Assembly: GCA_003168375.1 (NCBI GenBank)
Contig: PMSI01000001.1
Span: forward strand, 1,302,001-1,366,000
From: Vulcanimicrobiota bacterium
Lineage (GTDB): Bacteria; Vulcanimicrobiota; Vulcanimicrobiia; Vulcanimicrobiales; Vulcanimicrobiaceae
Direction of reading: 5' to 3'
Length of the DNA: 64,000 bases
A program made the translations under genes and the position numbers. Shown here in pieces: positions 53,810 to 62,198 of this stretch. Each line of letters starts with the position of its first letter. Position 1 is the first letter of the stretch. The notes under the pieces are model-generated. The model was not told the DNA's origin, did not search any database, and was given only the letters and a program-made list of their open reading frames with translations.

Positions 53810-54642
53810 TGGCCGAGCATTTCGTGCAGCCACCGCACTGGGAGTGGTACATCGTCGGATATTTCTTCTGCGCCGGGCTCGCCGGCGGACTGTACGTGCT
53901 GGCCACGCTGTTGCGAATCACGGGAAGCCCCCGCAACGACGCGGTCGTGCGCGCGGCGTTCCTGGCGGCGTTTCCGCTCGTCGTCGCGTGCGGGATCCTA
54001 CTGACGATCGACCTCGGTCAGCCGCTGCGCTTTTGGCACATGATGATCAACACCACGCCCGGCGACGGCGGCCTGAACTTCAAGCCGTGGTCGCCGATCT
54101 CGCTCGGAACGTGGGCGCTGCTGGTCTTCGGGATCTTCTCGTTCGTCTCGTTCCTTCTGGCGCTGTGGCGGCGGGGCTCGTCGACGATCTTCGAGGTGAT
54201 CGGCTCGGTCGTCGCGCTTTTCCTCGCCTCGTACACCGGCGTCGTTCTCAGCGTCTCCAACCAGCCGGTGTGGAGCGATAGCTGGGCGATCGGCGGGCTG
54301 TTCGTCGCCTCGGCGCTCAGCGGCTCTGCCGCGCTCTTGGTCCTGCTCGCGCATTGGCGTGCGAATAGCAGCTGGAGCGAGCCGCGGCTGGATCGCGCCG
54401 ACCGCTACTTCGTGCTGCTCGAGGCGGCGTTGATCGTGGTCTTCTTCGTGACGCTCGCGCAAGCGGGGACGCTCGCCAAGACGTTCTCGGGCGTGTGGCT
54501 CGTGATGTGGATCCTGGTCTTCCTCAGCCTCATCCCGGCGCTGCTGGGGTCGGCCGGCAGCCGGCGGACGCTCTCGGCGGTCGCCGTGCTGGTCGGCGTC
54601 CTGCTGATGCGCTACGTGGTGATCTTCAGCGCGCAGTCGTAA
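53809..54642 (+). CDS. nrfD: NrfD/PsrC-like membrane subunit of formate dehydrogenase
   Basis: A 277-residue integral membrane protein with about eight helices. WEWYIVGYFFCAGLAGGLYV at the N-terminus and GILLTIDLGQPLRFWHMM are NrfD/PsrC signatures. It takes the place of the cytochrome b556 subunit FdnI found in E. coli and would pass electrons from FdnH to quinone without haem. The start overlaps fdnH by one base. It completes a three-subunit, quinone-reducing formate dehydrogenase. Confidence 0.9.
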   Translation: MAEHFVQPPHWEWYIVGYFFCAGLAGGLYVLATLLRITGSPRNDAVVRAAFLAAFPLVVACGILLTIDLGQPLRFWHMMINTTPGDGGLNFKPWSPISLGTWALLVFGIFSFVSFLLALWRRGSSTIFEVIGSVVALFLASYTGVVLSVSNQPVWSDSWAIGGLFVASALSGSAALLVLLAHWRANSSWSEPRLDRADRYFVLLEAALIVVFFVTLAQAGTLAKTFSGVWLVMWILVFLSLIPALLGSAGSRRTLSAVAVLVGVLLMRYVVIFSAQS

Positions 54643-54645
54643 CCG

Positions 54646-54849
54646 TCAGCGCTTGCGGATCAGGTCCTGAAGCTCGGCGTCCATCCGGTCGGGTGAGACG
54701 ACGCGCAGCGGCGTGACCTTCTTCGGTCGCGGAGCGCGCGGCGGGCGCGTGCGCGAGCGAACGAAACGGCCGCGCACCGCCGACTTCAGGACCAGGGTGA
54801 TGATGAGGGCCAGCAGCAGCAGCGGCAGCGCCGCGAGGATCGGACTCAC
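54646..54849 (-). CDS. Small single-helix membrane protein
   Basis: A 67-residue protein with one N-terminal hydrophobic helix (SPILAALPLLLLALIITLVL) followed by a very basic Arg/Pro-rich stretch and a charged C-terminal helix (DRMDAELQDLIRKR). It starts with GTG 1 bp after the stop of the gene upstream on the same strand, so the two are co-transcribed. No family was recognised. The last three codons converge on the formate dehydrogenase operon 3 bp away. Confidence 0.5.
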   Translation of the reverse strand: MSPILAALPLLLLALIITLVLKSAVRGRFVRSRTRPPRAPRPKKVTPLRVVSPDRMDAELQDLIRKR

Positions 54850-54850
54850 G

Positions 54851-55099
54851 CTAACGAGCCACCGGCGAGAGTTTGCTCGCGAGCTCGCGGTACAGGACGC
54901 GCGTCGCTTCGCTGAGCAGCCCGCTGATCCGGAACAGGCCGTCGCCCGAAAGCCGTAGTCCCGTCCACGGCATCCCGGCATGCCGCTGCACCAGCCAGAA
55001 CGTGTCGTCGCCGGCGGCGTAAATCGCGAACTGACCCGACTCCGCGACGAACTTCATCGCGGCCAAGTCTTTCTCGCCGATATCGGTGACGAAATCCAC
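54851..55099 (-). CDS. Small protein of unknown function
   Basis: An 82-residue protein (VDFVTDIGEKDLAAMKFVAE, then QFAIYAAGDDTFWLVQRHAG) with a mixed alpha/beta look and no signal peptide. The GTG start is uncertain; a TTG at 55177 gives 108 residues. A TATACT box at 55106-55111 lies only about 7 bp before the GTG, which would give an essentially leaderless transcript. It is followed at once by the small membrane protein gene. No family was recognised. Confidence 0.5.
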   Translation of the reverse strand: MDFVTDIGEKDLAAMKFVAESGQFAIYAAGDDTFWLVQRHAGMPWTGLRLSGDGLFRISGLLSEATRVLYRELASKLSPVAR

Positions 55100-55253
55100 C
55101 TTCCGAGTATACCACCGACTGTCCCCGGCCTTCGCGCGGAACGGGTATCCAATACCCAGAAGCGACAGAACGTCCAATTATTTCGCTAGGTAACAGAAGC
55201 GTCGCTGCGAACCCGTAGCGTCACTACCAGGCACCTTGGAAGGGCGGGATCTT

Positions 55254-55628
55254 ATGGCTTACGGTATGTTGAGAGCGTTGCGCCTCTGGGCGCACACGCG
55301 AACAGCGTTCTTGGTCGTCTTCGCCGCGATCGGTTTGATCGTCGCGGGAACCGTCGTCGTCATCGCGTGCTGCGACCCGCCCATCGTGGTTGACGGCATG
55401 CTGGGGGCGGACCATGGGCCCGGGGGTAAGCACATTCGCGCGATGACCGTTCCAGGTCCGCAAAAGCACGCGTACACCATCGATCCGAACATCAAGCCCT
55501 TCGTGGTGAAGCGCGACGGCGTTCCGTGGTTCACGATCTGGCCGACCTACGGAGGTGTCGTCGAGATCAGCGATCCGAACGGTACTCCCGGCGTGGTCGT
55601 GATCAAGGCCTCCGCGAGAGGACGCTGA
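55254..55628 (+). CDS. Putative single-span membrane protein
   Basis: A 124-residue protein with an N-terminal hydrophobic helix (TAFLVVFAAIGLIVAGTVVV) and a short extracytoplasmic part with little recognisable motif content (KPFVVKRDGVPWFTIWPTYG). The helix is followed by a CC pair. It runs head-on into the LAL regulator gene and overlaps its end by 26 bp. It has no recognised homologue. Its reality rests on the helix and codon choice. Confidence 0.5.
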   Translation: MAYGMLRALRLWAHTRTAFLVVFAAIGLIVAGTVVVIACCDPPIVVDGMLGADHGPGGKHIRAMTVPGPQKHAYTIDPNIKPFVVKRDGVPWFTIWPTYGGVVEISDPNGTPGVVVIKASARGR

Positions 55629-58344
55629 GCAGTTCGGCGCGAGAGCGAATGCCGAGCTTCCGGTATGCGGCGGCGAGGTGAGCTTCGACTGTCCTCTCGC
55701 TGAGCGAGAGGTCGGCCGCGATCGCGCTGTTCGTCATGCTGCACAGCGCGAGTTCGACGACCTCTCGCTCACGTGCGGTCAGCTGGGTCGCGGCCGCTCG
55801 CCGCCCGGATCGCGGTCCGAGCCGGCGCGGTAGGCGCAGCGCGCCGATCGTTTCGCACAGCGCGACCGATCGCGCCGGCTGTTCCGCGAGCTCGTAGGCC
55901 TCGGCCTCGAGCAGCGGCATGCCAAGCAGCTGAAACGACCTCGCGGCCGCGGTCGCATGGCCCAGCTTCGCGGCCCGGCTCGTGAACCGCGCCGCAGCGT
56001 AGGCATCGAAGAGCTCTCGGCATGCGTCGACGAACGGATTTTTCGCTGCCGCTCGCGCTCCGTCGAAGCGCGTACGCGCCCGTTCGACGTCCGCTCGCGC
56101 GCAGCACACCGCGACCGGAAGCAGCACCTCGTAGTCGTCCGAGCCGGCGGGCAGCACTGCGAGCATCCGTTCGAGCAGTGCCACCGCTGCGGTCTCGTCG
56201 CCTTCGGCAAGGTGGTGTTCCGCGATCGCCGCCGCAAGCGGGGCGTATTGGATCGCCTCGTTCGTCGAGAACGCGGCCTCGAGGGTCTCGGGCGCATAGG
56301 AGCGCCGGAAGAGCGTTTCATCGCGCAGCACGATCGAAAGCGCTGCGCCGAACTGCGCGACCAGGATTCGAATCGGCATCGACTCGTGGAGATCGGCGAG
56401 CACGTCCAGCATCTCGTCGCGGGACGCGCTCAAATCGCCGGCCAGATACGATACGTTGATATATCCGAGTCGCGCGATCGTCGCCACGTACAGCGGCCCG
56501 TAGGACCGACCCGCCTCGGCGGCCTCGCGAAACGATCTCGACGCGAGCTTCAGCTCTCCGAACTTGCGGGCGCCGATGCCGAAGTTCGTGAGCGCGAACG
56601 CGATCAGCGTCGGATCGCCGTGCGATCGCGCGATCGAGGCAGCCCGCTCGAAATCGTCGCGCCAGCGAGCGGTGTCGTGGTTCGCGAGGTAGAGCGAGCC
56701 GCGAGCAACGTGAAACCGCACGGCGTCGAGCGCATCGCCCTGAGCGATGTGAGGCTCGGCGTCGCGTACGTACGCCTGCACCTCGGACCACTCTTCGGCC
56801 AGCGCATGCAGCTGCGCGAGTTGAACCGCGCTCTTGAGCACGAGCTTCTCGTTGCCGGTGCTCTCGCTCAGGGCGGCCGACCGCCGCAAGACGTCGAACG
56901 CGCGCTCCGTCTGCGCCGTGCGGCGGTATGCGAGCGCGAGGTCGAGATACGTCTCGACGAGCCGCTCCGTCTCCCCCCGTGCCGAGTAGTACGCGACGGC
57001 GACGTCCAGGTGTTCGAGCACTCTTTGCGGGCTGCCGAGCAGCTTGTACGCAGCCGCCGCCTTCTCGTGCAGGGTGACGAGGCCGTGCTGATCGGCGACG
57101 CCGCACGCGAGCGCACGCTCGTAGAACTCGGCCGCTTCCGAGTAGGCGTGACGCGCCATAGCGAGATCACCCGCTTTCTCGGCGTAGCGCGCGCACTCCG
57201 CGAACGATGCGGCACGCCAGTAGTGGTCGGCGAGCTCGACGACGCGGGCGTCCGGGTCCGCTTCGTGCTCGATCGCCTCGGCGATGCGGACGTGCATTGC
57301 GCGTGCGTGCATCACGAGCACGCCGCTCAGGATCGTGTCGCGCGTCAGCGCATGACGAAACGCGAACCAGCCCGGCTCGGCGGCATCTTCGACGAGAAAG
57401 TGCTCGTCGAGCGCGAGGCGCAGGAACCCGTCGATCGATTCGGCCCGGCGCCCGCCGATTCGCGCCAGGAACGACGCTGCGAACCGGCGGCCGATCAGCG
57501 CCGCGATCTCGAGCAGCCGCAGGTCGTCCGCGGCGAGCCGCTGCAGCCGTTCGAGCAGCAGGCTGCGCAGCGACGCGGGCAGCACCGAGCGAACGCCGCC
57601 GAAACGGAGATCGTCCACGACGGTCTTGAGGTACTCTTCGGCGAACAGCGGGTTCCCTTCGCTGCGGTCGCGGACGTCGCGCAGCGCTTCGGCCGGAAGG
57701 CTCAGGTCTTTCGGAACCGTGGCGTCGATCAACTCGCGAATGTGCGCGTGGCCGAACGGCTCGAGCTCGATGCGCTGCACGTGCGGAGCGCGCGCGGCGC
57801 GGGCGACGAGCGCGTGCAGCGGATGCGTCGGCGAGAGCTCGTCGGTCCGGTACACGACGAGGATGAAGATCCGGGACTCGCCGAGGGTCGCGAGCAGGTA
57901 CTGCAGCAGCTCCAGCGTGACCGTATCCGCCCAATGCACGTCGTCGAGGATCAGCATGAGCGGCTGCGCCGCCGCGGCGAACCTCAGCGCCTCGCCGACA
58001 CCTTCGAAGAGAAGTCGTTTGTCGACCGGATTTTCCCCGGCCGGCGTCAGCCCCGCGATCCTCGCCGGTGCTCCTCGCTCGGCGTCGAGCTCGGCCAGGA
58101 TCTCCAATACCGGCCCTAGCGGCGAGGGCGCATAGTCCAGGCATGCACCTTGAACGCTCCGCATCCCGCGCGGCAGGTGGCGGCGCAGCTCTTCCACCAG
58201 CCGCGTCTTCCCGACCCCGGCATCACCGCAGACGAAGGCGAAGCTGCGCGTGCCGCCGGCGGCCCGGCGCGCGCAGTCCAGCAAGGCTGAAAGCTCGCCG
58301 TCACGGCCGATGAAGCGCGGGCAATAGAGCGGCGTTCGGACCAC
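55603..58344 (-). CDS. Large ATP-binding LuxR-family regulator (LAL type)
   Basis: A 913-residue regulator. The N-terminal AAA-like ATPase has Walker A FVCGDAGVGKTRLVEELRR (G40-T47) and Walker B LMLILDDVHWADTVTLELLQ. A central helical region of TPR-like repeats spans about 450 residues, and a C-terminal LuxR helix-turn-helix ends it (LTAREREVVELALCSMTNSA, ERTVEAHLAAAYRKLGIRSR). LAL/MalT-type proteins integrate an inducer or protein signal with ATP to activate promoters. It is divergent from a SARP-like regulator gene with a 146-bp gap, which suggests a joint regulatory unit. Confidence 0.9.
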   Translation of the reverse strand: MVRTPLYCPRFIGRDGELSALLDCARRAAGGTRSFAFVCGDAGVGKTRLVEELRRHLPRGMRSVQGACLDYAPSPLGPVLEILAELDAERGAPARIAGLTPAGENPVDKRLLFEGVGEALRFAAAAQPLMLILDDVHWADTVTLELLQYLLATLGESRIFILVVYRTDELSPTHPLHALVARAARAPHVQRIELEPFGHAHIRELIDATVPKDLSLPAEALRDVRDRSEGNPLFAEEYLKTVVDDLRFGGVRSVLPASLRSLLLERLQRLAADDLRLLEIAALIGRRFAASFLARIGGRRAESIDGFLRLALDEHFLVEDAAEPGWFAFRHALTRDTILSGVLVMHARAMHVRIAEAIEHEADPDARVVELADHYWRAASFAECARYAEKAGDLAMARHAYSEAAEFYERALACGVADQHGLVTLHEKAAAAYKLLGSPQRVLEHLDVAVAYYSARGETERLVETYLDLALAYRRTAQTERAFDVLRRSAALSESTGNEKLVLKSAVQLAQLHALAEEWSEVQAYVRDAEPHIAQGDALDAVRFHVARGSLYLANHDTARWRDDFERAASIARSHGDPTLIAFALTNFGIGARKFGELKLASRSFREAAEAGRSYGPLYVATIARLGYINVSYLAGDLSASRDEMLDVLADLHESMPIRILVAQFGAALSIVLRDETLFRRSYAPETLEAAFSTNEAIQYAPLAAAIAEHHLAEGDETAAVALLERMLAVLPAGSDDYEVLLPVAVCCARADVERARTRFDGARAAAKNPFVDACRELFDAYAAARFTSRAAKLGHATAAARSFQLLGMPLLEAEAYELAEQPARSVALCETIGALRLPRRLGPRSGRRAAATQLTAREREVVELALCSMTNSAIAADLSLSERTVEAHLAAAYRKLGIRSRAELLSVLSRRP

Positions 58345-58490
58345 CTCGCGTTCTGAGCACGCGAAGAGGAGGACTCCTGCTCGGCCGCCCTTCGTCTAGG
58401 TACTGAAGACGGGTACCGCCCCGAATGGCCCGGCCTTCGCACGGAGGCTACGCTCCCCTCATCAAACCACGCGCCGCTTTCGCGGCAGAG

Positions 58491-59204
58491 ATGGGGCCGA
58501 CCGTGAACGCTGTCCAGATCGAGGTCCTGACCGGCAGAGCGCTGGTAGACGGCGCCGAGATCGTCCTGTGCCCGGCGCACAGGCTGCTCGTCTGCGCCCT
58601 GGCGCGCTGCCGCCACCCGGTTCCGCGCGAGCAGCTTCAGGCGGTTATCTGGCCCGACGACGATCCGGCTCGAGCTTCGAACCTGCTGAACATCGCGCTC
58701 CATCGGCTGCGCAAGCGCCTGGGCGATGGCGCAATCGTCCAGTCGCCGGATGGCTATCGCTTCGGGGACGCGGTCGTGCTCGATCTCTGGGAGGTCGAAG
58801 CGCTCGCGACGCAACTCCGCCGTGCGCGGACGCCGGACCTCGCAACCGCAGCACGATGGTTGCCGGTCGCGCGGCGCGTGTGCTGCGGCTGCGTGCGAAC
58901 CGCCGCGGATCCGGAGTTCGTCTGCGCTCTCGAGCGCCGCATGCAGGCCGCCGCGCGCGAGATCACGGCCCGATTGGCCGAACACGCGCTCGCGAAGCGG
59001 TGCGCCGAGATCGCGCTCGACCTCGTTCGCGTCACGCTCGACTTCGATGCCTGCGACGAGGACGCGCGAGAGATCGCGATCCGCGCGCACGTCGCACTCG
59101 GCGATCGCGCCGCAGCGATTCGCGAGTACCGCGACTACACGCGCGCACTGACCGAAGACCTCGGCCTGGCGCCGTCGTTCGCACTGCGCTCGCTCGTTGC
59201 CTGA
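58491..59204 (+). CDS. SARP-like transcriptional regulator (winged helix plus BTAD)
   Basis: A 237-residue protein. The first 95 residues form an OmpR-like winged helix (VEIVLCPAHRLL-type strand here as GAEIVLCPAHRLLVCALARC, then PREQLQAVIWPDDDPARASN, LNIALHRLRKRLG, SPDGYRFGD). The remainder is an all-helical bacterial transcriptional activation domain ending in AAAIREYRDYTRALTEDLGL, a BTAD hallmark. GTG at 58503 is an alternative start. It faces the LAL regulator and precedes a secreted protein gene on the same strand by 103 bp, which it may control. Confidence 0.8.
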   Translation: MGPTVNAVQIEVLTGRALVDGAEIVLCPAHRLLVCALARCRHPVPREQLQAVIWPDDDPARASNLLNIALHRLRKRLGDGAIVQSPDGYRFGDAVVLDLWEVEALATQLRRARTPDLATAARWLPVARRVCCGCVRTAADPEFVCALERRMQAAAREITARLAEHALAKRCAEIALDLVRVTLDFDACDEDAREIAIRAHVALGDRAAAIREYRDYTRALTEDLGLAPSFALRSLVA

Positions 59205-59307
59205 CGCGGTGAAAGCCGCGTGAAAGCCGCCCGGCTAGGATCGAGCTGCGGTGACTCGATCATCGCGACAACGCACCTCTTCCTTCACACAGATTCGGAG
59301 AACGAAC

Positions 59308-59931
59308 ATGAACAAGTCATTCGCAGGCTTCGTCGCCGCGATGTCCCTTCTGTCCACGCTGTCCTTCGGCTCGGCGCCTGCCGGCGCCCAGGGTGCAGAC
59401 GAACGCGGCCCCGCTACGGCGGGTATGCCCTGCCCGAACCCCATCGTCGTCACGCTCACCAGGGGCGGCTCGACGGCCGCGACGCCGAACATTGCCGATT
59501 TTCCGTCCGGCGCGCTGACCGGCTTCGCGTACAATCAAACCGCGGCGAACCACAACTTCCGCGACACGATCGCGTTCAAGAAGCCGGACTCGAAGTGCTG
59601 CCAGTTCCGGCCCGGCAAGCTGACCGTCGTCTACAAGGCGCTTCAAGGCGGCACCGTCAAGCCGCGCTCGGGAGGCGACGCCGGCAACGACTCCGGCGGC
59701 CTCGTGCACCACGGTGCGAGCGTCTCCGGGCAATCCGGATACATCTGGGCCTTGCCGCAGTTCACCGGTAACACCGTGCATCCCGGTGACACGGTGACGA
59801 TCTTCTACGCCGTTTCGCCGTCGATCATCGCGAGCGGCCAGGTCAGCTTCGCGGTTCAGGACGACACCGCCGTCGTGTCGGCAAAGCTGGAGATCTCCGG
59901 CTGCTGCCTCGAACCGACGCCGGCCAGCTGA
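59308..59931 (+). CDS. Secreted protein of unknown function
   Basis: A 207-residue protein with a clear Sec signal peptide (KSFAGFVAAMSLLSTLSFGS, cleavage near GAQG). The mature part is rich in Gly/Thr/Asn, with two CC pairs (SKCCQFRPGKLTVVYKALQG and ISGCCLEPTPAS) and predicted beta strands. No family was recognised. The start has CGGAG at proper spacing. It ends 18 bp before a perfect 15-bp hairpin, so it is a monocistronic unit, probably highly expressed or tightly insulated. Confidence 0.7.
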   Translation: MNKSFAGFVAAMSLLSTLSFGSAPAGAQGADERGPATAGMPCPNPIVVTLTRGGSTAATPNIADFPSGALTGFAYNQTAANHNFRDTIAFKKPDSKCCQFRPGKLTVVYKALQGGTVKPRSGGDAGNDSGGLVHHGASVSGQSGYIWALPQFTGNTVHPGDTVTIFYAVSPSIIASGQVSFAVQDDTAVVSAKLEISGCCLEPTPAS

Positions 59932-59949
59932 GGCGGGTCGCGTCCGACC

Positions 59950-59984
59950 GGAAAGGGACTCGGCATACCGCCGAGTCCCTTTCC
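59950..59984 (+). terminator. Strong rho-independent-type hairpin
   Basis: GGAAAGGGACTCGGC pairs perfectly with GCCGAGTCCCTTTCC (15 bp) around ATACC, 18 bp after the stop of the secreted protein gene. The 3' side ends in a short pyrimidine run (TTTCCTCGCTT). It would terminate in either direction but serves the plus-strand gene. Confidence 0.75.
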
Positions 59985-60029
59985 TCGCTTCCAGGGCGTT
60001 CGTTGCGGCGCCGACGAAACCGGGACGGC

Positions 60030-61682
60030 ATGGTGACGACGATCGTTCGTGCCCGGCGCATCGTCACTATGACCGGCGACGAGCCCGAAGCGTTCGCGGT
60101 GAGCGGCGAAACGATCGCAGCGACCGGATCGCTCGCCGAACTGCGCGAGCGCTTCGCCGGCGCCGAGGTGGTCGACCATCGCGACGGCGTCATCGTTCCC
60201 GGCTTCAACGACGCGCACGCGCATCTCGCCGTCGCCGCCGAGGACATGCTGCACCTCGACCTCTCGATCGACGCGGTGTCGTCGCTGGCCGAGATCGCGG
60301 CGAAGCTCCGCGCCGAGCTCGCGCACACGCCGCCCGGCGGCTGGCTTCGCGGCAGCCGCTACGACGATGCGAAGATGGCGGAAGGACGCGTGCTCACGCG
60401 CTGGGATCTCGACGAGATCAGCCGCGACCACCCGATCCTGGTGCTGCAGGTCGCCGGACACTGGGGCGTCGTCAACTCCAAGGCGCTCGAACTGGGCGGG
60501 ATCGACGAAACGACCGAGGCGCCGCCCGGCGGGAAGTTCGGTCGCGACGGCAGCGACCGTCTGAACGGCATCCTGTTCGAGATGGCGATCTTCGACTTCG
60601 CGTACCCGCAGGCGACGCATCGCGCGCAAACCGTTGCGCCGGCTGCGAGCGCGGAGGACCGTCAGCGGGGACTCGGGCTCGCGATGCGCGCCTTTCACGC
60701 GGCCGGGATCACCTCGCTGACCGACGCGATGATCGGCCCCGACGACATAACGCTGCTGCAAGAGGCGCGGCGCCGGGGCACGCTGACGATGCGGGTCAAC
60801 ATGCTCCTGCACTTCGAGCACTACGGGCTGCTCGCGCAGCGCGGGATCCGCACCGGCTCCGGCGACGGCCGCCTGCGCTTCGGCGGAATCAAGACCTTCG
60901 TCGACGGCGCGATCGGCGGGCGCACCTGTCTGATGGAAGAGCCGTTCGAGGGCACCACCGACGACTTCGGGATGCAGACGCTTTCCGACGGCGAGCTGCG
61001 CGACGTCGTGCGCATGGTCCACTTCGACGGCAACCGCGTCTGCACGCACGCCAACGGCGATCGCGCGATCGGCAAGCTCCTCGACCAACTCGAAGCCGCG
61101 CAGCGCGAGCGGCCTAAGCCGCATCTGCACCACCGCATCGAGCACTGCAGCATGGTCAACGACGAGATCCTGCGCCGGATGAAAGCGCTCGGTGCGATCG
61201 CCGCCCCGTTCGGCAGCTACGTCCACTACCACGGCGGCAAACTGCTGGACTGGTACGGCCCGAAGCGGATCGAGCGCATGTTCGCGCATCGCGCTTTTCT
61301 CGACCACGGCGTCGCGGTCGCGGGCTCCTCGGACTACCCGTGCGGGCCGTTCCAGCCGCTACTGGCGCTGCAGTCGTGCGTCACGCGCACCGGCTTCGAC
61401 GGGACGCCGCTCGGGCTCTCGCAGCGCATCACGCCGCAGGAAGCCCTTGCACTCTACACGACGAGCGCCGCCTACGCTTCCGACGAAGCGGGGACGAAAG
61501 GGATGCTCGCGCCCGGCTTCCTCGCCGACTTCGTCGTGCTCGACGACGACCCGCTGACGGTCGATCCGTCGACGCTCGGCACGCTGGGCGTTCGCGCCAC
61601 CTACGTCGGCGGCGCAAACGTGTGGCGACGGCTCGACAGCTACACCGGCCTCGCGGCCGGCATCGTCAAACCCGCCGGCTGA
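60030..61682 (+). CDS. Amidohydrolase of the YtcJ-like family
   Basis: A 550-residue metal-dependent hydrolase. The N-terminal beta-sandwich and first metal site are visible in VIVPGFNDAHAHLAVAAEDM (H-x-H). Later metal and catalytic residues are in FGGIKTFVDGAIGGRTCLM, VCTHANGDRAIGKL, LHHRIEHCSMVNDE and VAGSSDYPCGPF. It ends with the typical LAPGFLADFVVLDDDPL. Members hydrolyse C-N bonds in diverse small molecules; the substrate here is unknown. The ATG is used; a TTG 27 bp upstream is possible. It follows the terminator of the previous gene, so it has its own promoter. Confidence 0.85.
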   Translation: MVTTIVRARRIVTMTGDEPEAFAVSGETIAATGSLAELRERFAGAEVVDHRDGVIVPGFNDAHAHLAVAAEDMLHLDLSIDAVSSLAEIAAKLRAELAHTPPGGWLRGSRYDDAKMAEGRVLTRWDLDEISRDHPILVLQVAGHWGVVNSKALELGGIDETTEAPPGGKFGRDGSDRLNGILFEMAIFDFAYPQATHRAQTVAPAASAEDRQRGLGLAMRAFHAAGITSLTDAMIGPDDITLLQEARRRGTLTMRVNMLLHFEHYGLLAQRGIRTGSGDGRLRFGGIKTFVDGAIGGRTCLMEEPFEGTTDDFGMQTLSDGELRDVVRMVHFDGNRVCTHANGDRAIGKLLDQLEAAQRERPKPHLHHRIEHCSMVNDEILRRMKALGAIAAPFGSYVHYHGGKLLDWYGPKRIERMFAHRAFLDHGVAVAGSSDYPCGPFQPLLALQSCVTRTGFDGTPLGLSQRITPQEALALYTTSAAYASDEAGTKGMLAPGFLADFVVLDDDPLTVDPSTLGTLGVRATYVGGANVWRRLDSYTGLAAGIVKPAG

Positions 61683-61848
61683 GCCCGGCAGTTGCCACGC
61701 TGGGCAGCCATGCGGGCGCGTAGTCGTCCTTGAATTTCGCGATCTGTGCTACGATGACCGCGTCGAGGGGCATTCCTCTCGGTGCGGACACTCCGAGCTT
61801 CATGCCCGGGGTGCTGCGGTGCTTCAGCGGCGAGGGCGTGTCTTCCAT
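61666..61848 (-). CDS. Possible small protein (uncertain)
   Basis: A 60-residue frame on the strand opposite the gap between the amidohydrolase and the next gene. Its codons end mostly in G or C, and the sequence (GMPLDAVIVAQIAKFKDDYA) has protein-like composition. It overlaps the amidohydrolase stop by 17 bp and is divergent from the DUF2283-like gene. There is no recognised family. It could equally be a chance frame in GC-rich DNA. Confidence 0.3.
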   Translation of the reverse strand: MEDTPSPLKHRSTPGMKLGVSAPRGMPLDAVIVAQIAKFKDDYAPAWLPSVATAGLSRRV

Positions 61849-62149
61849 GACCCCGTTGTTTTCCGTCGATCTCGTATCGAACGCAGCGTATGTCAGCTAC
61901 CGTCCTTCGACGGAGATCGCCCGGCAGGTGAGGGTCGTGCGCGGCCGCACCGGTCGTCTGGGCGCGATCCCCTTCGGTCCTGCGCTCGACGGAACGCCGC
62001 ACGTCATCGCCGAGTTCGATGCCGCGGGCGACGTCGTCGGCGTGCAGATCGACGCGATCTCCGCCGAAACGCTCAGCCTCGCGGACGAGTTCCTCGGGTT
62101 GCTCGACCTCCCGCTGCCCGGCCCGCTGGCGCGCACGCTCCTCTCCTGA
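61847..62149 (+). CDS. Small protein, possibly DUF2283-like
   Basis: A 100-residue protein that begins with a beta-strand-rich stretch (LFSVDLVSNAAYVSYRPSTE) and later has VIAEFDAAGDVVGVQIDAIS. This alternation, with a D-x-x-G-x-x-x-G-x-x-I core, is typical of DUF2283, a small family of unknown function. The ATG was chosen because GAGGG lies about 9 nt upstream; a longer frame begins at 61730. The dehydratase gene follows 49 bp downstream. Confidence 0.55.
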   Translation: MTPLFSVDLVSNAAYVSYRPSTEIARQVRVVRGRTGRLGAIPFGPALDGTPHVIAEFDAAGDVVGVQIDAISAETLSLADEFLGLLDLPLPGPLARTLLS

Positions 62150-62198
62150 CCGCTCGCTCGAGCGAGGCGTCTCAACCGGCGACCCGAAGCAAGCGCGC

